A DNA stretch of 64,000 bases from Lachnospiraceae bacterium (GCA_022845895.1 AP025573.1:2204501-2268500); one strand, 5' to 3'. Numbered from the stretch's first letter, positions 35,428-45,096 are shown. The notes: a model not told the origin generated them from the letters alone. Made by a program: numbers and translations.

Positions 35428-36069
35428 TTACAGCTTGGAATAGCCGTAGCTGTTCACCAGCGCTTCGACTCGCTTTCCTTCCCTGCAGAGTGGGCAGTCG
35501 CCGGCGTCATATGCTCGGTAATCCGGGAGATCCCTGCTCATGAATATCGTCTTAATCTCCATGCCTGCTATCTTGTCCACCGCACTGAATATGGAACATA
35601 TCCCGCAGACGGTTCCACCATAGTACAAAATCGAGTCTATAGCTCTGTGTATCGTCTTACCTGTCGTGACAGAAGCTGCCAGTATGAGCACCTGCTGATT
35701 CCGAATCATACGCTGCTTGTTGTCGCGGAACATAATCTGTCCATGCATATCGAATTCAGGCGTGATGACAGAAATATTATTGCCGGCGCTCAGCGACATG
35801 CTGCTTCCGTCGGCAAGCTGTTCTGCCATGAACGTCCCGATAACTTCCGTCTCATCGAGACAGACGATCGTATTCACCATCGTATTGTTGACATACTCGT
35901 TTGACAGTTCCTTTGCTGCCTCCCTTGCGTTGTTATGCCTCGTCTTGACGGTTGACATATCAATGTAAGTGTTCAGGTGAGAATTGCTCGTGGCAAAATG
36001 TCCCTTCATTATCTTGATACGCGCTTTTGGGTTCTTGGCTGAACGCAGATCTGTAAATCTTGAATCCAT
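35428..36069 (-). CDS. phosphoribosyltransferase-like protein, paralogue 1
   Basis: A 213-residue protein of the type I phosphoribosyltransferase fold, near orotate phosphoribosyltransferase. VLILAASVTTGKTIHRAI stands where the PRPP loop belongs, but the usual acidic pair before it is missing. IVCLDETEVIG is the other core strand. The C terminus ends with DCPLCREGKRVEALVNSYG, with C192 and C195 as a possible metal or redox pair. It is the second of two tandem paralogues of identical length, 41 bases apart. The substrate is unknown; a pyrE role is possible but not assigned. Confidence 0.75.
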   Translation of the reverse strand: MDSRFTDLRSAKNPKARIKIMKGHFATSNSHLNTYIDMSTVKTRHNNAREAAKELSNEYVNNTMVNTIVCLDETEVIGTFMAEQLADGSSMSLSAGNNISVITPEFDMHGQIMFRDNKQRMIRNQQVLILAASVTTGKTIHRAIDSILYYGGTVCGICSIFSAVDKIAGMEIKTIFMSRDLPDYRAYDAGDCPLCREGKRVEALVNSYGYSKL

Positions 36070-36110
36070 CGGTCTTACTCCTCCTTTTTATAATTGGCTG
36101 TTCAAAGCAG

Positions 36111-36752
36111 CTATAAACCAGAATATCCATAGCTGTTCACTATAGCATCGACTTTAATCCCCTGCCTGCATAGCGGGCAGTCATGATCCGGATACACCTG
36201 GTATCCAGGAATCTCCCTCATGGTAAAGATAGCATGGATATCAATGCCTGCAACTTTGGTTGCCGCACTGAACACGGCACACACGCCGCACACGTTTCCT
36301 CCGTAATAGACGACCGTGTCGATTGCCTGGAGCATCGTCCTGCCCGTGTTGATGGAACCGGCAAGAATCAGCACATGCTGTCCGCCTATCATCCGCTTCG
36401 TGTTGTCCCGGAACATCATCTGGCCGAGCTGGTTCTGCTCCGGCGCCACGACCGATATGTTGCTTCCGCCGTTGACCGATATCGAACCCGGCTCCATCAG
36501 CACTTCGGCCAGAAACGCTCCTACCGTCTCCATGCCGTCCAGACAGACGATCGTATCGACCTGTGTCGATGAAAGATACGGCTCCGCCAGCACCCGGGCA
36601 GCTTCCCTTGCATTGTTGCACCGGCATTTGACTGTAGATATGTCTATGTAAGTATTCACATGGGAATGGCTTCTCGCGAAATGCCCCTGCATAATCTTGA
36701 TTCTCGCCTTGGGGTTCCTCTCCGAACGCAGATCCTGTAATTTAATATCCAT
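36111..36752 (-). CDS. phosphoribosyltransferase-like protein, paralogue 2
   Basis: From the ATG at 36752 (GAAAGGAG ahead) the protein also has 213 residues and aligns end to end with paralogue 1. The cores match (KARIKIMQGHFARSHSHVNTY, VLILAGSINTGRTMLQAI, DCPLCRQGIKVDAIVNSYG). Both keep the C-terminal CPLC pair. The frame is open further up to 36911 but lacks a ribosome site and includes other sequence. Tandem retention of two such genes suggests divided roles, for example different nucleobases, or a heteromer. Confidence 0.75.
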   Translation of the reverse strand: MDIKLQDLRSERNPKARIKIMQGHFARSHSHVNTYIDISTVKCRCNNAREAARVLAEPYLSSTQVDTIVCLDGMETVGAFLAEVLMEPGSISVNGGSNISVVAPEQNQLGQMMFRDNTKRMIGGQHVLILAGSINTGRTMLQAIDTVVYYGGNVCGVCAVFSAATKVAGIDIHAIFTMREIPGYQVYPDHDCPLCRQGIKVDAIVNSYGYSGL

Positions 36753-36859
36753 GGCCCACTCTCCTTTCTGCCATGATTTGCAATATTCGAGATTTATTGG
36801 ATAATTATATTTTAACATACCGGACAGAAAATTACAGTAAGTATTCTGAAAACGGGGGG

Positions 36860-36913
36860 AATTTTGAAAGGGGTCAGACCCCTGCATACGCAGGGGTCTG
36901 ACCCCTTTCAAAA

Positions 36914-36915
<2 letters not shown>
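36860..36915. terminator. 26-bp perfect inverted repeat after ilvC
   Basis: Arms 36860-36885 and 36890-36915 are perfect reverse complements around ATAC. Each arm itself contains the palindrome GGGGTCAGACCCC, so alternative cruciforms are possible. The 3' arm overlaps the ilvC stop codon. On the minus strand the repeat ends in TTTTGAAATT-like sequence without a clean T run. The same GGTCTGACCCC core recurs at 1251-1330. Confidence 0.8.
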
Positions 36916-37975
<1,060 letters not shown>

Positions 37976-37996
37976 TTAGCTTCCTACTTGTTCATG

Positions 37997-38494
37997 CTAC
38001 TCTATGATCGTCACATCTTTGATGCCGCGTGACAGTCCGGTTATTCCGGTTCTCGCCAGTTCCAGTATCTCGTATCCATCCAGCAGATTCAGGAAAGCCT
38101 CTAGCTTGGACTGGGTTCCGGTCAGTTCCACCATGAGAGACTCCTTCTCCACATCCACGATCTTCGCCCGGAAAATGTCAGCCAGCGACACGATCTCCGC
38201 CCGCTGTGCGGGATCTGCAAGTATCTTGACCATGATAAGCTCCCGGTAGACGGAATCCTCCGGCTTCAGAACCTTGATTTCAATCACATCCTCGAGCTTC
38301 CTTACCTGCTTCTCGATCTGGGACAGAATCAGCTCATCCCCGCTTGCCACTATCGTAATCCTCGTAAATCTCGGATCCGCAGTCACGCCTGCCGTGATGC
38401 TGTCGATACTGTAGCCGCGGCGGCTGAACAATCCGGCAATCCGGCTTAGCACACCTGGATTATTGTCTACCAGCAATGAATATACTCTCTGCAT
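37997..38494 (-). CDS. ilvN: acetolactate synthase regulatory (small) subunit
   Basis: From MQRVYSLLVDNNPGVLSRIA at 38494 (AAGAGG ahead) this ACT-domain protein has 165 residues, the normal length. The frame opens 20 codons earlier, over the leader hairpin, without a ribosome site. It binds valine and controls the catalytic subunit. The catalytic gene ilvB is not in the window, so this is a regulatory subunit-ilvC pair apart from its partner. Confidence 0.95.
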   Translation of the reverse strand: MQRVYSLLVDNNPGVLSRIAGLFSRRGYSIDSITAGVTADPRFTRITIVASGDELILSQIEKQVRKLEDVIEIKVLKPEDSVYRELIMVKILADPAQRAEIVSLADIFRAKIVDVEKESLMVELTGTQSKLEAFLNLLDGYEILELARTGITGLSRGIKDVTIIE

Positions 38495-38544
38495 ACTGCA
38501 CCTCTTTTCTTCCATCACCAAAACAGAGTGCGTTCTGTTTTTTA

Positions 38545-38573
38545 ATGATATCAATTTATTGTGTTTTTGTCAA
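38545..38573 (-). promoter_or_regulatory. ilvNC promoter and leader hairpin
   Basis: On the minus strand a perfect TTGACA (38568-38573), a 17-base spacer and TATCAT (38545-38550). An 8-bp stem AAAACAGA/TCTGTTTT (38520-38541) begins at the predicted transcription start. There is no T-box in the short leader. Confidence 0.75.
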
Positions 38574-38625
38574 GTGTCTCTTTTACGGAAAATATGGTTT
38601 ATGTTCCTTATTCAGTTTACTTTAT

Positions 38626-38654
38626 TTGACCTGCTAAAACAAGTATAGTATCCT
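38626..38654 (+). promoter_or_regulatory. response regulator promoter
   Basis: TTGACC (38626-38631), a 17-base spacer and TATCCT (38649-38654). A short hairpin GCAGGC/GCCTGC (38674-38692) follows in the leader. Confidence 0.5.
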
Positions 38655-38721
38655 TATATAGGAAATTATTTATGCAGGCCTGTCATGCCTGCAAGGTCTC
38701 GTACCGGATGGAGGAACCGCA

Positions 38722-39387
38722 ATGAAACATATACTGATCATCGACGACGATATGCATATAGGAGCCATGCTCGAAGAGCTGCTGGACAGTGAGGGCTACC
38801 GTGTAACCCGCGCTTATTCCGGCACAGAGGCGCTGCTTCTTCTGTCTTCGTGCAGGCCGGACCTGATTCTCCTTGACCTGATGCTGCCAGGCCTGAGCGG
38901 CGAGGAAGTCCTGCCGCGGATCAAAGGGATACCTGTGATTATCATGAGTGCCAAAGCAGAGATTGAGGATAAGGTGTCTCTCCTGCTTAGCGGAGCTGCC
39001 GATTATATCACAAAGCCTTTTGACACGAAGGAACTGCTGGCGAGAATCACCGTACAGCTTAGAAACGCAGCTGCCACGGGCATGTCCCCGACCTTGGTAT
39101 TTGACGATATAACCGTGGACACGGCATCCCACACGGTCGCCGTATGCGGGCGTCCGGTCAGGATGACACGGACGGAGTATGCCATCTTAAAGCTATTGAT
39201 GCAGAATCCATCGCACGTATGTACCAAGTCTGCCATACTGGAACGCATAAGCGAGGACACGCCGGACTGCACTGAAAGTTCTCTGAAGGTACATATGAGC
39301 AATCTAAGGAAAAAGCTTCTGGATGCGGGCAGCAGAGACTGCATCGAATCTGTGTGGGGCATTGGCTTCAAAATGAAGGAATACTGA
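38722..39387 (+). CDS. OmpR-family response regulator
   Basis: A 221-residue protein. The receiver domain (1-115) has the acidic pocket D8-D10, the phospho-acceptor D52 (LLDLMLPG) and K98; the C-terminal winged helix (about 125-220) binds DNA. It opens a four-gene set with an ABC transporter and a histidine kinase, the layout of stimulus-controlled exporters. Four phased CTTAACC repeats stand right after it and before the ATPase gene, the expected place for its own binding site. Confidence 0.95.
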   Translation: MKHILIIDDDMHIGAMLEELLDSEGYRVTRAYSGTEALLLLSSCRPDLILLDLMLPGLSGEEVLPRIKGIPVIIMSAKAEIEDKVSLLLSGAADYITKPFDTKELLARITVQLRNAAATGMSPTLVFDDITVDTASHTVAVCGRPVRMTRTEYAILKLLMQNPSHVCTKSAILERISEDTPDCTESSLKVHMSNLRKKLLDAGSRDCIESVWGIGFKMKEY

Positions 39388-39390
39388 TAT

Positions 39391-39432
39391 CTTAACGATA
39401 TCTTTACCGTTCTCTTAACCGCTTCCTTAACC
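39391..39432 (+). promoter_or_regulatory. four phased CTTAACC direct repeats, probable response-regulator site
   Basis: Copies at 39391 (CTTAACG), 39402 (CTTTACC), 39414 (CTTAACC) and 39426 (CTTAACC), with 11-12-base steps, one helical turn. OmpR-family dimers bind direct heptamer repeats with this spacing. It lies 47 bases before the ATPase start codon. Confidence 0.7.
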
Positions 39433-39478
39433 ATTATAAGCTAAACTGTCTGTATCAACAAAGAAGGAGGCTTAACAT

Positions 39479-40393
39479 ATGGATTATGTTCTTACTACAG
39501 ATGCATTGAGCAAGCATTACAAACATTTCAAGGCGCTGGACCGCCTGACCATGCACGTGCCAAAAGGGGCTATATATGGATTCATAGGTAAAAACGGAGC
39601 CGGAAAGACTACCCTGATCCGGCTCATATGCGGACTGCAGCAATGTACATCAGGCGGATACCGGCTGTACGGCACCAAAGATACAGATAAAGAGATTGAC
39701 AGGTGCAGAAGGAGGATGGGGGCCGTCGTGGAGACGCCGTCCATCTACCTTGATATGAGTGCTGAAGATAATATAAGGGAACAGTACCGTATCCTCGGCC
39801 TGCCGTCATTTGATGACATCCCGGAGCTTTTAAAGCTGGTCGGCCTTGAAGGCACAGGGAAAAAGAAAGCCAAGAACTTCTCTCTCGGCATGCGCCAGCG
39901 TCTCGGAATCGCAGTCGCCCTGGCCGGAAGCCCGGACTTCCTTGTGCTCGACGAGCCGGTCAACGGACTGGATCCACAGGGAATCATCGAGATACGCGAA
40001 CTCATCCTGAAGCTGAACCGGGAACGGCAGATTACTGTTCTCATATCGAGCCATATCCTCGACGAGCTGTCCCGCCTGGCAACCCATTATGGCTTCATCG
40101 ACCGGGGCTGCATGGTAAAGGAGATAAGCGCCCAGGAGCTCGATGCGGCGTGTAGGAAATGTACCCGCATGGAAGTCACTGACATCAACGTACTTACACG
40201 AATGCTGGACGATATGCATCTCGAATATCAGGTGCTGTCCGATACGAGCGCAGATATCTTTTCCGCCGTCGATATCACGGCCATCGTACTGGCGCTTGCG
40301 CAGGAACGCTGCCGCGTATCTGCCATACACCAGCACGATGAAACGCTGGAGAGTTATTATATCAGTCTGCTGGGAGGTAATAGATATGAATAG
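39479..40393 (+). CDS. ABC transporter ATP-binding protein (BcrA-like)
   Basis: A 304-residue ATPase with Walker A GKNGAGKTT, signature FSLGMRQRLGIA and Walker B LVLDEPVNGLD, then a longer C-terminal part of the type found in bacitracin/lantibiotic-resistance and immunity exporters. AGAAGGAGG precedes the ATG. Its end overlaps the permease start (ATGAATAG), so the two are coupled. Function is probably defence against, or export of, a peptide or lipid-active compound; the substrate is not known. Confidence 0.92.
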   Translation: MDYVLTTDALSKHYKHFKALDRLTMHVPKGAIYGFIGKNGAGKTTLIRLICGLQQCTSGGYRLYGTKDTDKEIDRCRRRMGAVVETPSIYLDMSAEDNIREQYRILGLPSFDDIPELLKLVGLEGTGKKKAKNFSLGMRQRLGIAVALAGSPDFLVLDEPVNGLDPQGIIEIRELILKLNRERQITVLISSHILDELSRLATHYGFIDRGCMVKEISAQELDAACRKCTRMEVTDINVLTRMLDDMHLEYQVLSDTSADIFSAVDITAIVLALAQERCRVSAIHQHDETLESYYISLLGGNRYE

Positions 40394-41219
40394 ATTATTA
40401 TGTGCTAACTTTGCACGTCTGAAAAAAGATAGAGTATTCTGGCTCGGTATCCTGTTTATGGCCGGTTACGGAGCTTTCATCATGTTTGGCAATTACATGG
40501 ATTCCTTAAAATATGGTGAAAAGTTCTATATCGACAATGCCTTTTTCTCATATGCCATAATCGTCGGAATCACCTCCGCCGTATTCTGCTGCTTATTTCT
40601 CGGTACCGAATACAGTGAGGGCACCATCCGCAATAAGCTTATGGTCGGCCATACGCGGGGACGTATATACCTGGCCAACCTGATTGTATGTACAGCCGCG
40701 GGACTTCTTATGACGTTGGCGTTCCTTATCACTGCCGCAGGCATAGGCATCCCTTTATTCGGCTTTTTTCATGCAAAACCAGAGACCGTGCTTGCCATCC
40801 TGTCCGGAACGCTTCTCATGGTGATTGCCTTCACTTCTGTCTTCACCTTCCTCAGCATGATGATCCAGAACAAGGCCGTTGCGGCCGTAACCGTAGTGAT
40901 GACCGTATTTGTCCTTCTGTTTACCGCCATATATCTCAGCTCCGCTCTCAACTCCCCTGAGATGTACGAAGGCTATTCCTACACAGATGATGACGGAAAT
41001 GTCGTGGAACAGGAAGCCCAGCCCAACCCGGCCTACGTGTCCGGTACGAAGCGCCAAGTGTATGAAGCACTTATGGATATCCTGCCCACAGGCCAGAGCC
41101 TGCAGTATGCCTCTATGTCTGCCGTACATCTCTGGCAGCTCCCTGCATACTCTGTTATAATTACAATCGTTACAACCGGTGCCGGAATCATCGTGTTCCG
41201 TAAAAAAGATATCAAGTAA
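40386..41219 (+). CDS. ABC transporter permease (ABC-2/immunity type)
   Basis: A 277-residue protein starting MNRLLCANFARLKKDRVFW, with about six membrane segments and a soluble loop near residues 190-235 rich in acidic residues (YTDDDGNVVEQEAQ). AGGTAATAGAT precedes the start. The upstream open frame to 40143 lies inside the ATPase gene and is not used. It works with the ATPase whose stop it overlaps. Confidence 0.9.
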   Translation: MNRLLCANFARLKKDRVFWLGILFMAGYGAFIMFGNYMDSLKYGEKFYIDNAFFSYAIIVGITSAVFCCLFLGTEYSEGTIRNKLMVGHTRGRIYLANLIVCTAAGLLMTLAFLITAAGIGIPLFGFFHAKPETVLAILSGTLLMVIAFTSVFTFLSMMIQNKAVAAVTVVMTVFVLLFTAIYLSSALNSPEMYEGYSYTDDDGNVVEQEAQPNPAYVSGTKRQVYEALMDILPTGQSLQYASMSAVHLWQLPAYSVIITIVTTGAGIIVFRKKDIK

Positions 41220-41229
41220 AGGAGCTCCC

Positions 41230-42126
41230 ATGCCAATCCTGTTATGTGTCCTTTCCGTCCTCCTGATTATCATAATCATCCTGCTTTTGTTCAAGATACA
41301 TGTACTGCATAAATCAGCCGCGGAGATAAAAGAATCCTTTTCAGAAAAGCTTGCGTCTGAGACGAATACGCTTATCGACATCTCAAGCCGCGACCCGTAT
41401 ATGAGGGAACTGGCCGATACTATCAATTCGCAGCTGCGTCTTCTCAGAGACGAAAGGCACCGTTTTCAACAAGGTGACGCGAATGTGAAGGATGCCATAA
41501 CAAATATATCTCATGATATCAGGACGCCGCTTACCGCCATACGAGGCTACTTAGATATACTGAAACAGAAAGAGATGCCGGAAGAGGTACGGCGCTGCCT
41601 TTCTATTATTGGCGACCGCACTGACGTTCTGAATCAGATGACACAAGAGCTCTTCCACTACTCGGTCACCACGTCCGGCCATATAGCGCGAAACAGCGAG
41701 CCTGTAAGTCTCAACCGTATTCTTGAAGAAAGCATATCGGCATATTACGCCGTACTGAAAGGCTGTAAAATAACACCATCCGTCGCCATGCCCGAAAAAG
41801 CCGTTATACGTGGGCTTGACAAAAACGCGTTATACCGTATATTCGGCAATATAATAAGCAACGCAGTCAAGTACAGTGACGGAGATTTGCTGATCGCCTT
41901 ATATGAATCGGGCGAAATCGAATTTGCCAACCATGCCGAAGGGCTGGACGAAATACAGGCAGGAAGGCTGCTTGACCGATATTATACGGTCAACACAGCA
42001 AACAAATCTACAGGACTAGGCCTGTCCATAGCCAAAACGCTCACAGAACAAATGGGCGGCAGCATAAAAGTGATATATGCAGAAGGCATGCTCCACATAC
42101 AGCTCCTGTTTCCTCCTGTAATGTGA
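41230..42126 (+). CDS. sensor histidine kinase
   Basis: A 298-residue kinase from the ATG at 41230 (AAAGGAG ahead). A single N-terminal membrane helix (about residues 3-22) is followed by the phospho-acceptor H95 in ISHDIRTPLTAIRGYL and a HATPase domain with NIISNAVKY and GLGLSIAKTL. No extracellular sensor domain exists, so it likely senses in the membrane or through the ABC transporter, as kinases of antimicrobial-peptide modules do. Partner of the response regulator at 38722. It is followed directly by a structured repeat. Confidence 0.94.
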   Translation: MPILLCVLSVLLIIIIILLLFKIHVLHKSAAEIKESFSEKLASETNTLIDISSRDPYMRELADTINSQLRLLRDERHRFQQGDANVKDAITNISHDIRTPLTAIRGYLDILKQKEMPEEVRRCLSIIGDRTDVLNQMTQELFHYSVTTSGHIARNSEPVSLNRILEESISAYYAVLKGCKITPSVAMPEKAVIRGLDKNALYRIFGNIISNAVKYSDGDLLIALYESGEIEFANHAEGLDEIQAGRLLDRYYTVNTANKSTGLGLSIAKTLTEQMGGSIKVIYAEGMLHIQLLFPPVM

Positions 42127-42139
42127 GTTAAAGTAATGT

Positions 42140-42408
42140 AGACGCCGACGGGGAGGCAGGGGACAGATGCTCCGATGCGTCCGGGACTGCGACTATCACA
42201 CAGATTCCTAAGCTTGTGGGATGTTCGCCGATAGCGGCTCTCACCCCACAAGCCAAGGAATCTGGTGAGGATTCTTACGTCCCTCCCGCTTACACCTTCG
42301 CATCTGCCCCTGCCTCCCCATCGGCTATCTACTTTACTGGCACGGGCGGAAGTGGCTGTGTAGCGCTGCTGGCTGATGGAAGGGCTTTAGCTATGTCAGC
42401 ATAGTGAT
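42140..42408 (+). repeat. structured repeat, copy 3 (plus orientation)
   Basis: The same length as copy 1. The outer stem is 42150-42169 with 42301-42319 (19 pairs, one bulged A). The inner stems are AGATTCCT (42202-42209) with AGGAATCT (42256-42263) and GCTTGTGGG (42212-42220) with CCCACAAGC (42245-42253). The terminal hairpin is CTATG-tcag-CATAG near 42391-42404. It begins 13 bases after the histidine kinase stop. Confidence 0.82.
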
Positions 42409-42430
42409 TAAAGGCGAAGCTTGTTATATT

Positions 42431-42660
42431 TAATCATTCATCTCACGCAGCCAGCGGCCATCCGCTGGCCAGTAACGCCACACAGCCGCCCTCGCCCTTG
42501 TTAAGTGAAGTAGATAGCGGGCGGGGAGCCGGGTGGGAGATGCGAAGGTACAAGCGGGAGAGGCGGAGAATCCGTCCCGCAAAGTTAGGAGGCCGTGGAC
42601 TAGTCGGAGACTCGGACGCATCGGAGCAGATGCCACCCGGCTCCCCTCCCGCAGCCTAGT
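42431..42660 (-). repeat. structured repeat, copy 4 (minus orientation, shortened)
   Basis: Inverted relative to copy 3, separated by about 22 bases that contain the arms GATTAAA (42406) and TTTAATC (42429). The outer stem 42523-42536 with 42633-42646 is a perfect 14 bp. The inner hairpin is shortened by about 40 bases relative to copy 2. It ends a few bases from the stop of the nitroreductase-like gene. Confidence 0.8.
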
Positions 42661-42664
42661 TTCA

Positions 42665-43186
42665 CTAATCGACCACCCGGACTTTCTCCATCGGCAGTTC
42701 TTCCAGATCGTAAGCCGGCATCTTCACGGCAGGCATTCCAAGAGACAGTATCGCCTCCAGCTTGAAGTTCTCCGGGAATCCAAGCTTCTCTCTGACGTAT
42801 TCTTCCGTCGTCGTGCCCTCTTCTGACTTCCTTAGCCTGCCCTGTATCCAGCAGCTCCCGACACCGAGGCTGGAGGCCATCAGATGCATATGTGCCATGG
42901 CAACGGAACAGTCTTCTACCCATACGTCCTGCATATCGGCATCCCCGACCACTGCGATGGCACACTGTGCCTCCTTCAGCATCTTCACTCCGCCTTCCCT
43001 GCACAGGGACAGGTGCTCCAGCACATCCTTATTGCGGACGACGATAAATTCCCAAGGGCGCTTTGCCTTTCCTGATTCTGACAGCAGGCCGGCCTGTATA
43101 ATCTTCTGCAGGTCTTCTTCCTTTACCGGTTCGTCCGTATAATTCCTGATACTACGTCGTTTCCTCATAACTTCTAATAAATCCAT
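42665..43186 (-). CDS. nitroreductase family protein
   Basis: A 173-residue FMN-binding oxidoreductase of the small nitroreductase/NfnB-like fold, starting MDLLEVMRKRRSIRNYTDEPV with the RRSIR FMN-phosphate motif. SSLGVGSCWIQG is the second FMN contact region. Members reduce nitro compounds, quinones or flavins with NAD(P)H. It comes after etfA, separated by a terminator, so it is probably an independent unit and not part of the ETF module. Confidence 0.9.
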   Translation of the reverse strand: MDLLEVMRKRRSIRNYTDEPVKEEDLQKIIQAGLLSESGKAKRPWEFIVVRNKDVLEHLSLCREGGVKMLKEAQCAIAVVGDADMQDVWVEDCSVAMAHMHLMASSLGVGSCWIQGRLRKSEEGTTTEEYVREKLGFPENFKLEAILSLGMPAVKMPAYDLEELPMEKVRVVD

Positions 43187-43223
43187 CTCATCTACTTCCT
43201 TTCTTTGTCTATCTGACGATGAA

Positions 43224-43262
43224 CCAGAAAAAGATATCTATATGCAAGATATCTCTTCCTGG
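43224..43262 (-). terminator. etfBA-distal terminator
   Basis: A stem of CCAGG-AGAGATATCT paired with AGATATCTTTTTCTGG-type arms on the minus strand, with a 7-base loop, then TTC. It separates the etf operon from the nitroreductase-like gene. Confidence 0.7.
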
Positions 43263-43317
43263 TCTGGTATACGTCTATATTACATCTACTGGTGGGATTC
43301 GTCAATTTGCTGTGCCG

Positions 43318-44301
43318 CTACAGCTCCAGATAGGATTGGAGCACTTCTTTCATATCGCCGATGATTCCATAATCGGATACATTGAAGATAGGTGCGTTCT
43401 CATCCTCATTGATTGCGACAAACAGCTTCGTGTCCTTGATTCCTTCCGTATGCTGGATAGCCCCTGATACGCCAAGAGAGATACAGATACGTGGCCGTAT
43501 TGTAAATCCGGTCTGACCGATCTGGTGTTCAAACGGAATCATTCCGGTATCCGCCAGAGGCCTCGTGCCCCCGATTGCCGCTTCAAGCTTGTCGGCAAAC
43601 TTTTTAAGCAGTGCGAAATTCTCTTCGCTCTCCGCTCCTCTGCCTCCCACGACTACCACCTCAGCCGATAGGATGCTGTCCGTGTCACTGGAAGCGGGCC
43701 GGACCTCCACTACTTCTATTGCAGATTCCGGAAGGGCGATATCGTCCAGGTATTCCACTTTTGCCTCGCCATCTGCGGATGCCTCATAAGGCGTATACAC
43801 GCCGGGCCTTACGGTCATCATCTGGGGATAGAAGCCTTCTTTTGTCACAATCGTGACAAATACATTTTCTCCAAAGGAAGGCTTGTTCTGCTTGATGTAA
43901 AAGCTTCCGTCCTCCCGCTTATCTACAAGCAGCTCCGTACAGTCCGCCGTAAGGCCGCACCCAAGGCGGGCCGCAACTCTGGAGAATACAGAGCGCCCTA
44001 TCGTCGTCGCCGGAACGAGCACGCTCGACGGATTGATCTTTTTAATCATCTCTGCAATCACCTGGCTGAGCGCATCGTCCTGGAACGTACAGTCACGTTC
44101 TGTCTTGACCGCATATATTTCATCCACGCCGGAACCTTTAAGCTGATTCACGAGATTCTCACAGTCGCTGGCCGCAACAACCGCCTGAATCTTCTCACCG
44201 GTCGTCTCTTTAATGAAATGTGCCGCGCTGACCAGTTCTGCCACGACAGGCTCTATATTTCCATTATAATTCTCTGCGAAAACACATATTCCATCCGCCA
44301 T
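43318..44301 (-). CDS. etfA: electron transfer flavoprotein subunit alpha
   Basis: A 327-residue subunit. The N-terminal Rossmann-like domain (1-190) is followed by the FAD-binding domain with RPLADTGMIPFEHQIGQTG and ISLGVSGAIQHTEGI. It starts directly after the etfB stop. With EtfB it accepts electrons from a flavoprotein dehydrogenase; the FAD oxidoreductase two genes upstream is the obvious partner. Whether this ETF bifurcates electrons cannot be told by eye. Confidence 0.95.
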   Translation of the reverse strand: MADGICVFAENYNGNIEPVVAELVSAAHFIKETTGEKIQAVVAASDCENLVNQLKGSGVDEIYAVKTERDCTFQDDALSQVIAEMIKKINPSSVLVPATTIGRSVFSRVAARLGCGLTADCTELLVDKREDGSFYIKQNKPSFGENVFVTIVTKEGFYPQMMTVRPGVYTPYEASADGEAKVEYLDDIALPESAIEVVEVRPASSDTDSILSAEVVVVGGRGAESEENFALLKKFADKLEAAIGGTRPLADTGMIPFEHQIGQTGFTIRPRICISLGVSGAIQHTEGIKDTKLFVAINEDENAPIFNVSDYGIIGDMKEVLQSYLEL

Positions 44302-45096
44302 CTATTCTTTTCCTTTCTCAATCTCGATTAACTCTTTCAGTTTACGTGCCAGCTCATCCGGCGTACCGCTAAGCATCTGTGCTTTTCTCGTACTTTCCGG
44401 TTCAAAAGAGTCCGTCACGACGGTTGGGGAACCTTCCAGTCCGATGTCATCGGCCGCCATGCCGAGTTCGGCATTCGTATACACTATAAGCGGCTTGTTC
44501 TTTGCCGCCCGCTTTGTGCGGAGTGTCGCCAGACGTGGCTCATTGCAGCCAAAGCACACGCTCATGAGTGCAGGAAGCGCAGCTTTGATCTTGAACTCCA
44601 TCCCCTGGAACTTTTTCACTGCCAGAATACTGCCGGCCGCACTCTCGTCATAGGCAAGTCCCTGTATCTCTGCCACATGGGGAATTCCCATATACTCCGC
44701 CACCATCGCACCTACTTGTCCGGTAGCGCCGTCTGCCGACAGCGCTCCGCTCAATATCAGATCAAATGTTCCATATCTGCCGATGCTTTCAGCAAGCACC
44801 TTGGCTGTCGCAATCGTATCTCCTCCGGCAAGGCATCTGTCCGTAATGAGACAGCTCTCGTCACAGCCCATCGCCATCGCATCTCTAAGTGCCTTCTCTG
44901 CATCCGGAGGCCCCATTGTGAATACCACGACCTTGCCTTCTGTCTGCTCCTTCAATATCATGGCCGATTCAATCGCATTCAAGTCTGCAGGATTGATCAT
45001 TCCCTCAGAGCTTGCACGGACAAGCGCGTGAGTTTCCGGATCTACGGAAACGTCATTGGAAACAGGTACCTGCTTTATAAGAACTGCTATATTCAT
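44302..45096 (-). CDS. etfB: electron transfer flavoprotein subunit beta
   Basis: A 264-residue subunit starting MNIAVLIKQVPVSNDVSVDP, with the AMP/FAD-site stretch SADGATGQVGAMVAEYMGIP. AGAGGAG precedes the ATG. It is between the FAD oxidoreductase gene and etfA; the three read as one unit. Confidence 0.95.
   Translation of the reverse strand: MNIAVLIKQVPVSNDVSVDPETHALVRASSEGMINPADLNAIESAMILKEQTEGKVVVFTMGPPDAEKALRDAMAMGCDESCLITDRCLAGGDTIATAKVLAESIGRYGTFDLILSGALSADGATGQVGAMVAEYMGIPHVAEIQGLAYDESAAGSILAVKKFQGMEFKIKAALPALMSVCFGCNEPRLATLRTKRAAKNKPLIVYTNAELGMAADDIGLEGSPTVVTDSFEPESTRKAQMLSGTPDELARKLKELIEIEKGKE

Noticed and set aside
38495..38625. T-box or other riboswitch in front of ilvN
   Set aside because: The leader is only about 45 bases with one small hairpin; no specifier-loop or antiterminator sequence is seen.
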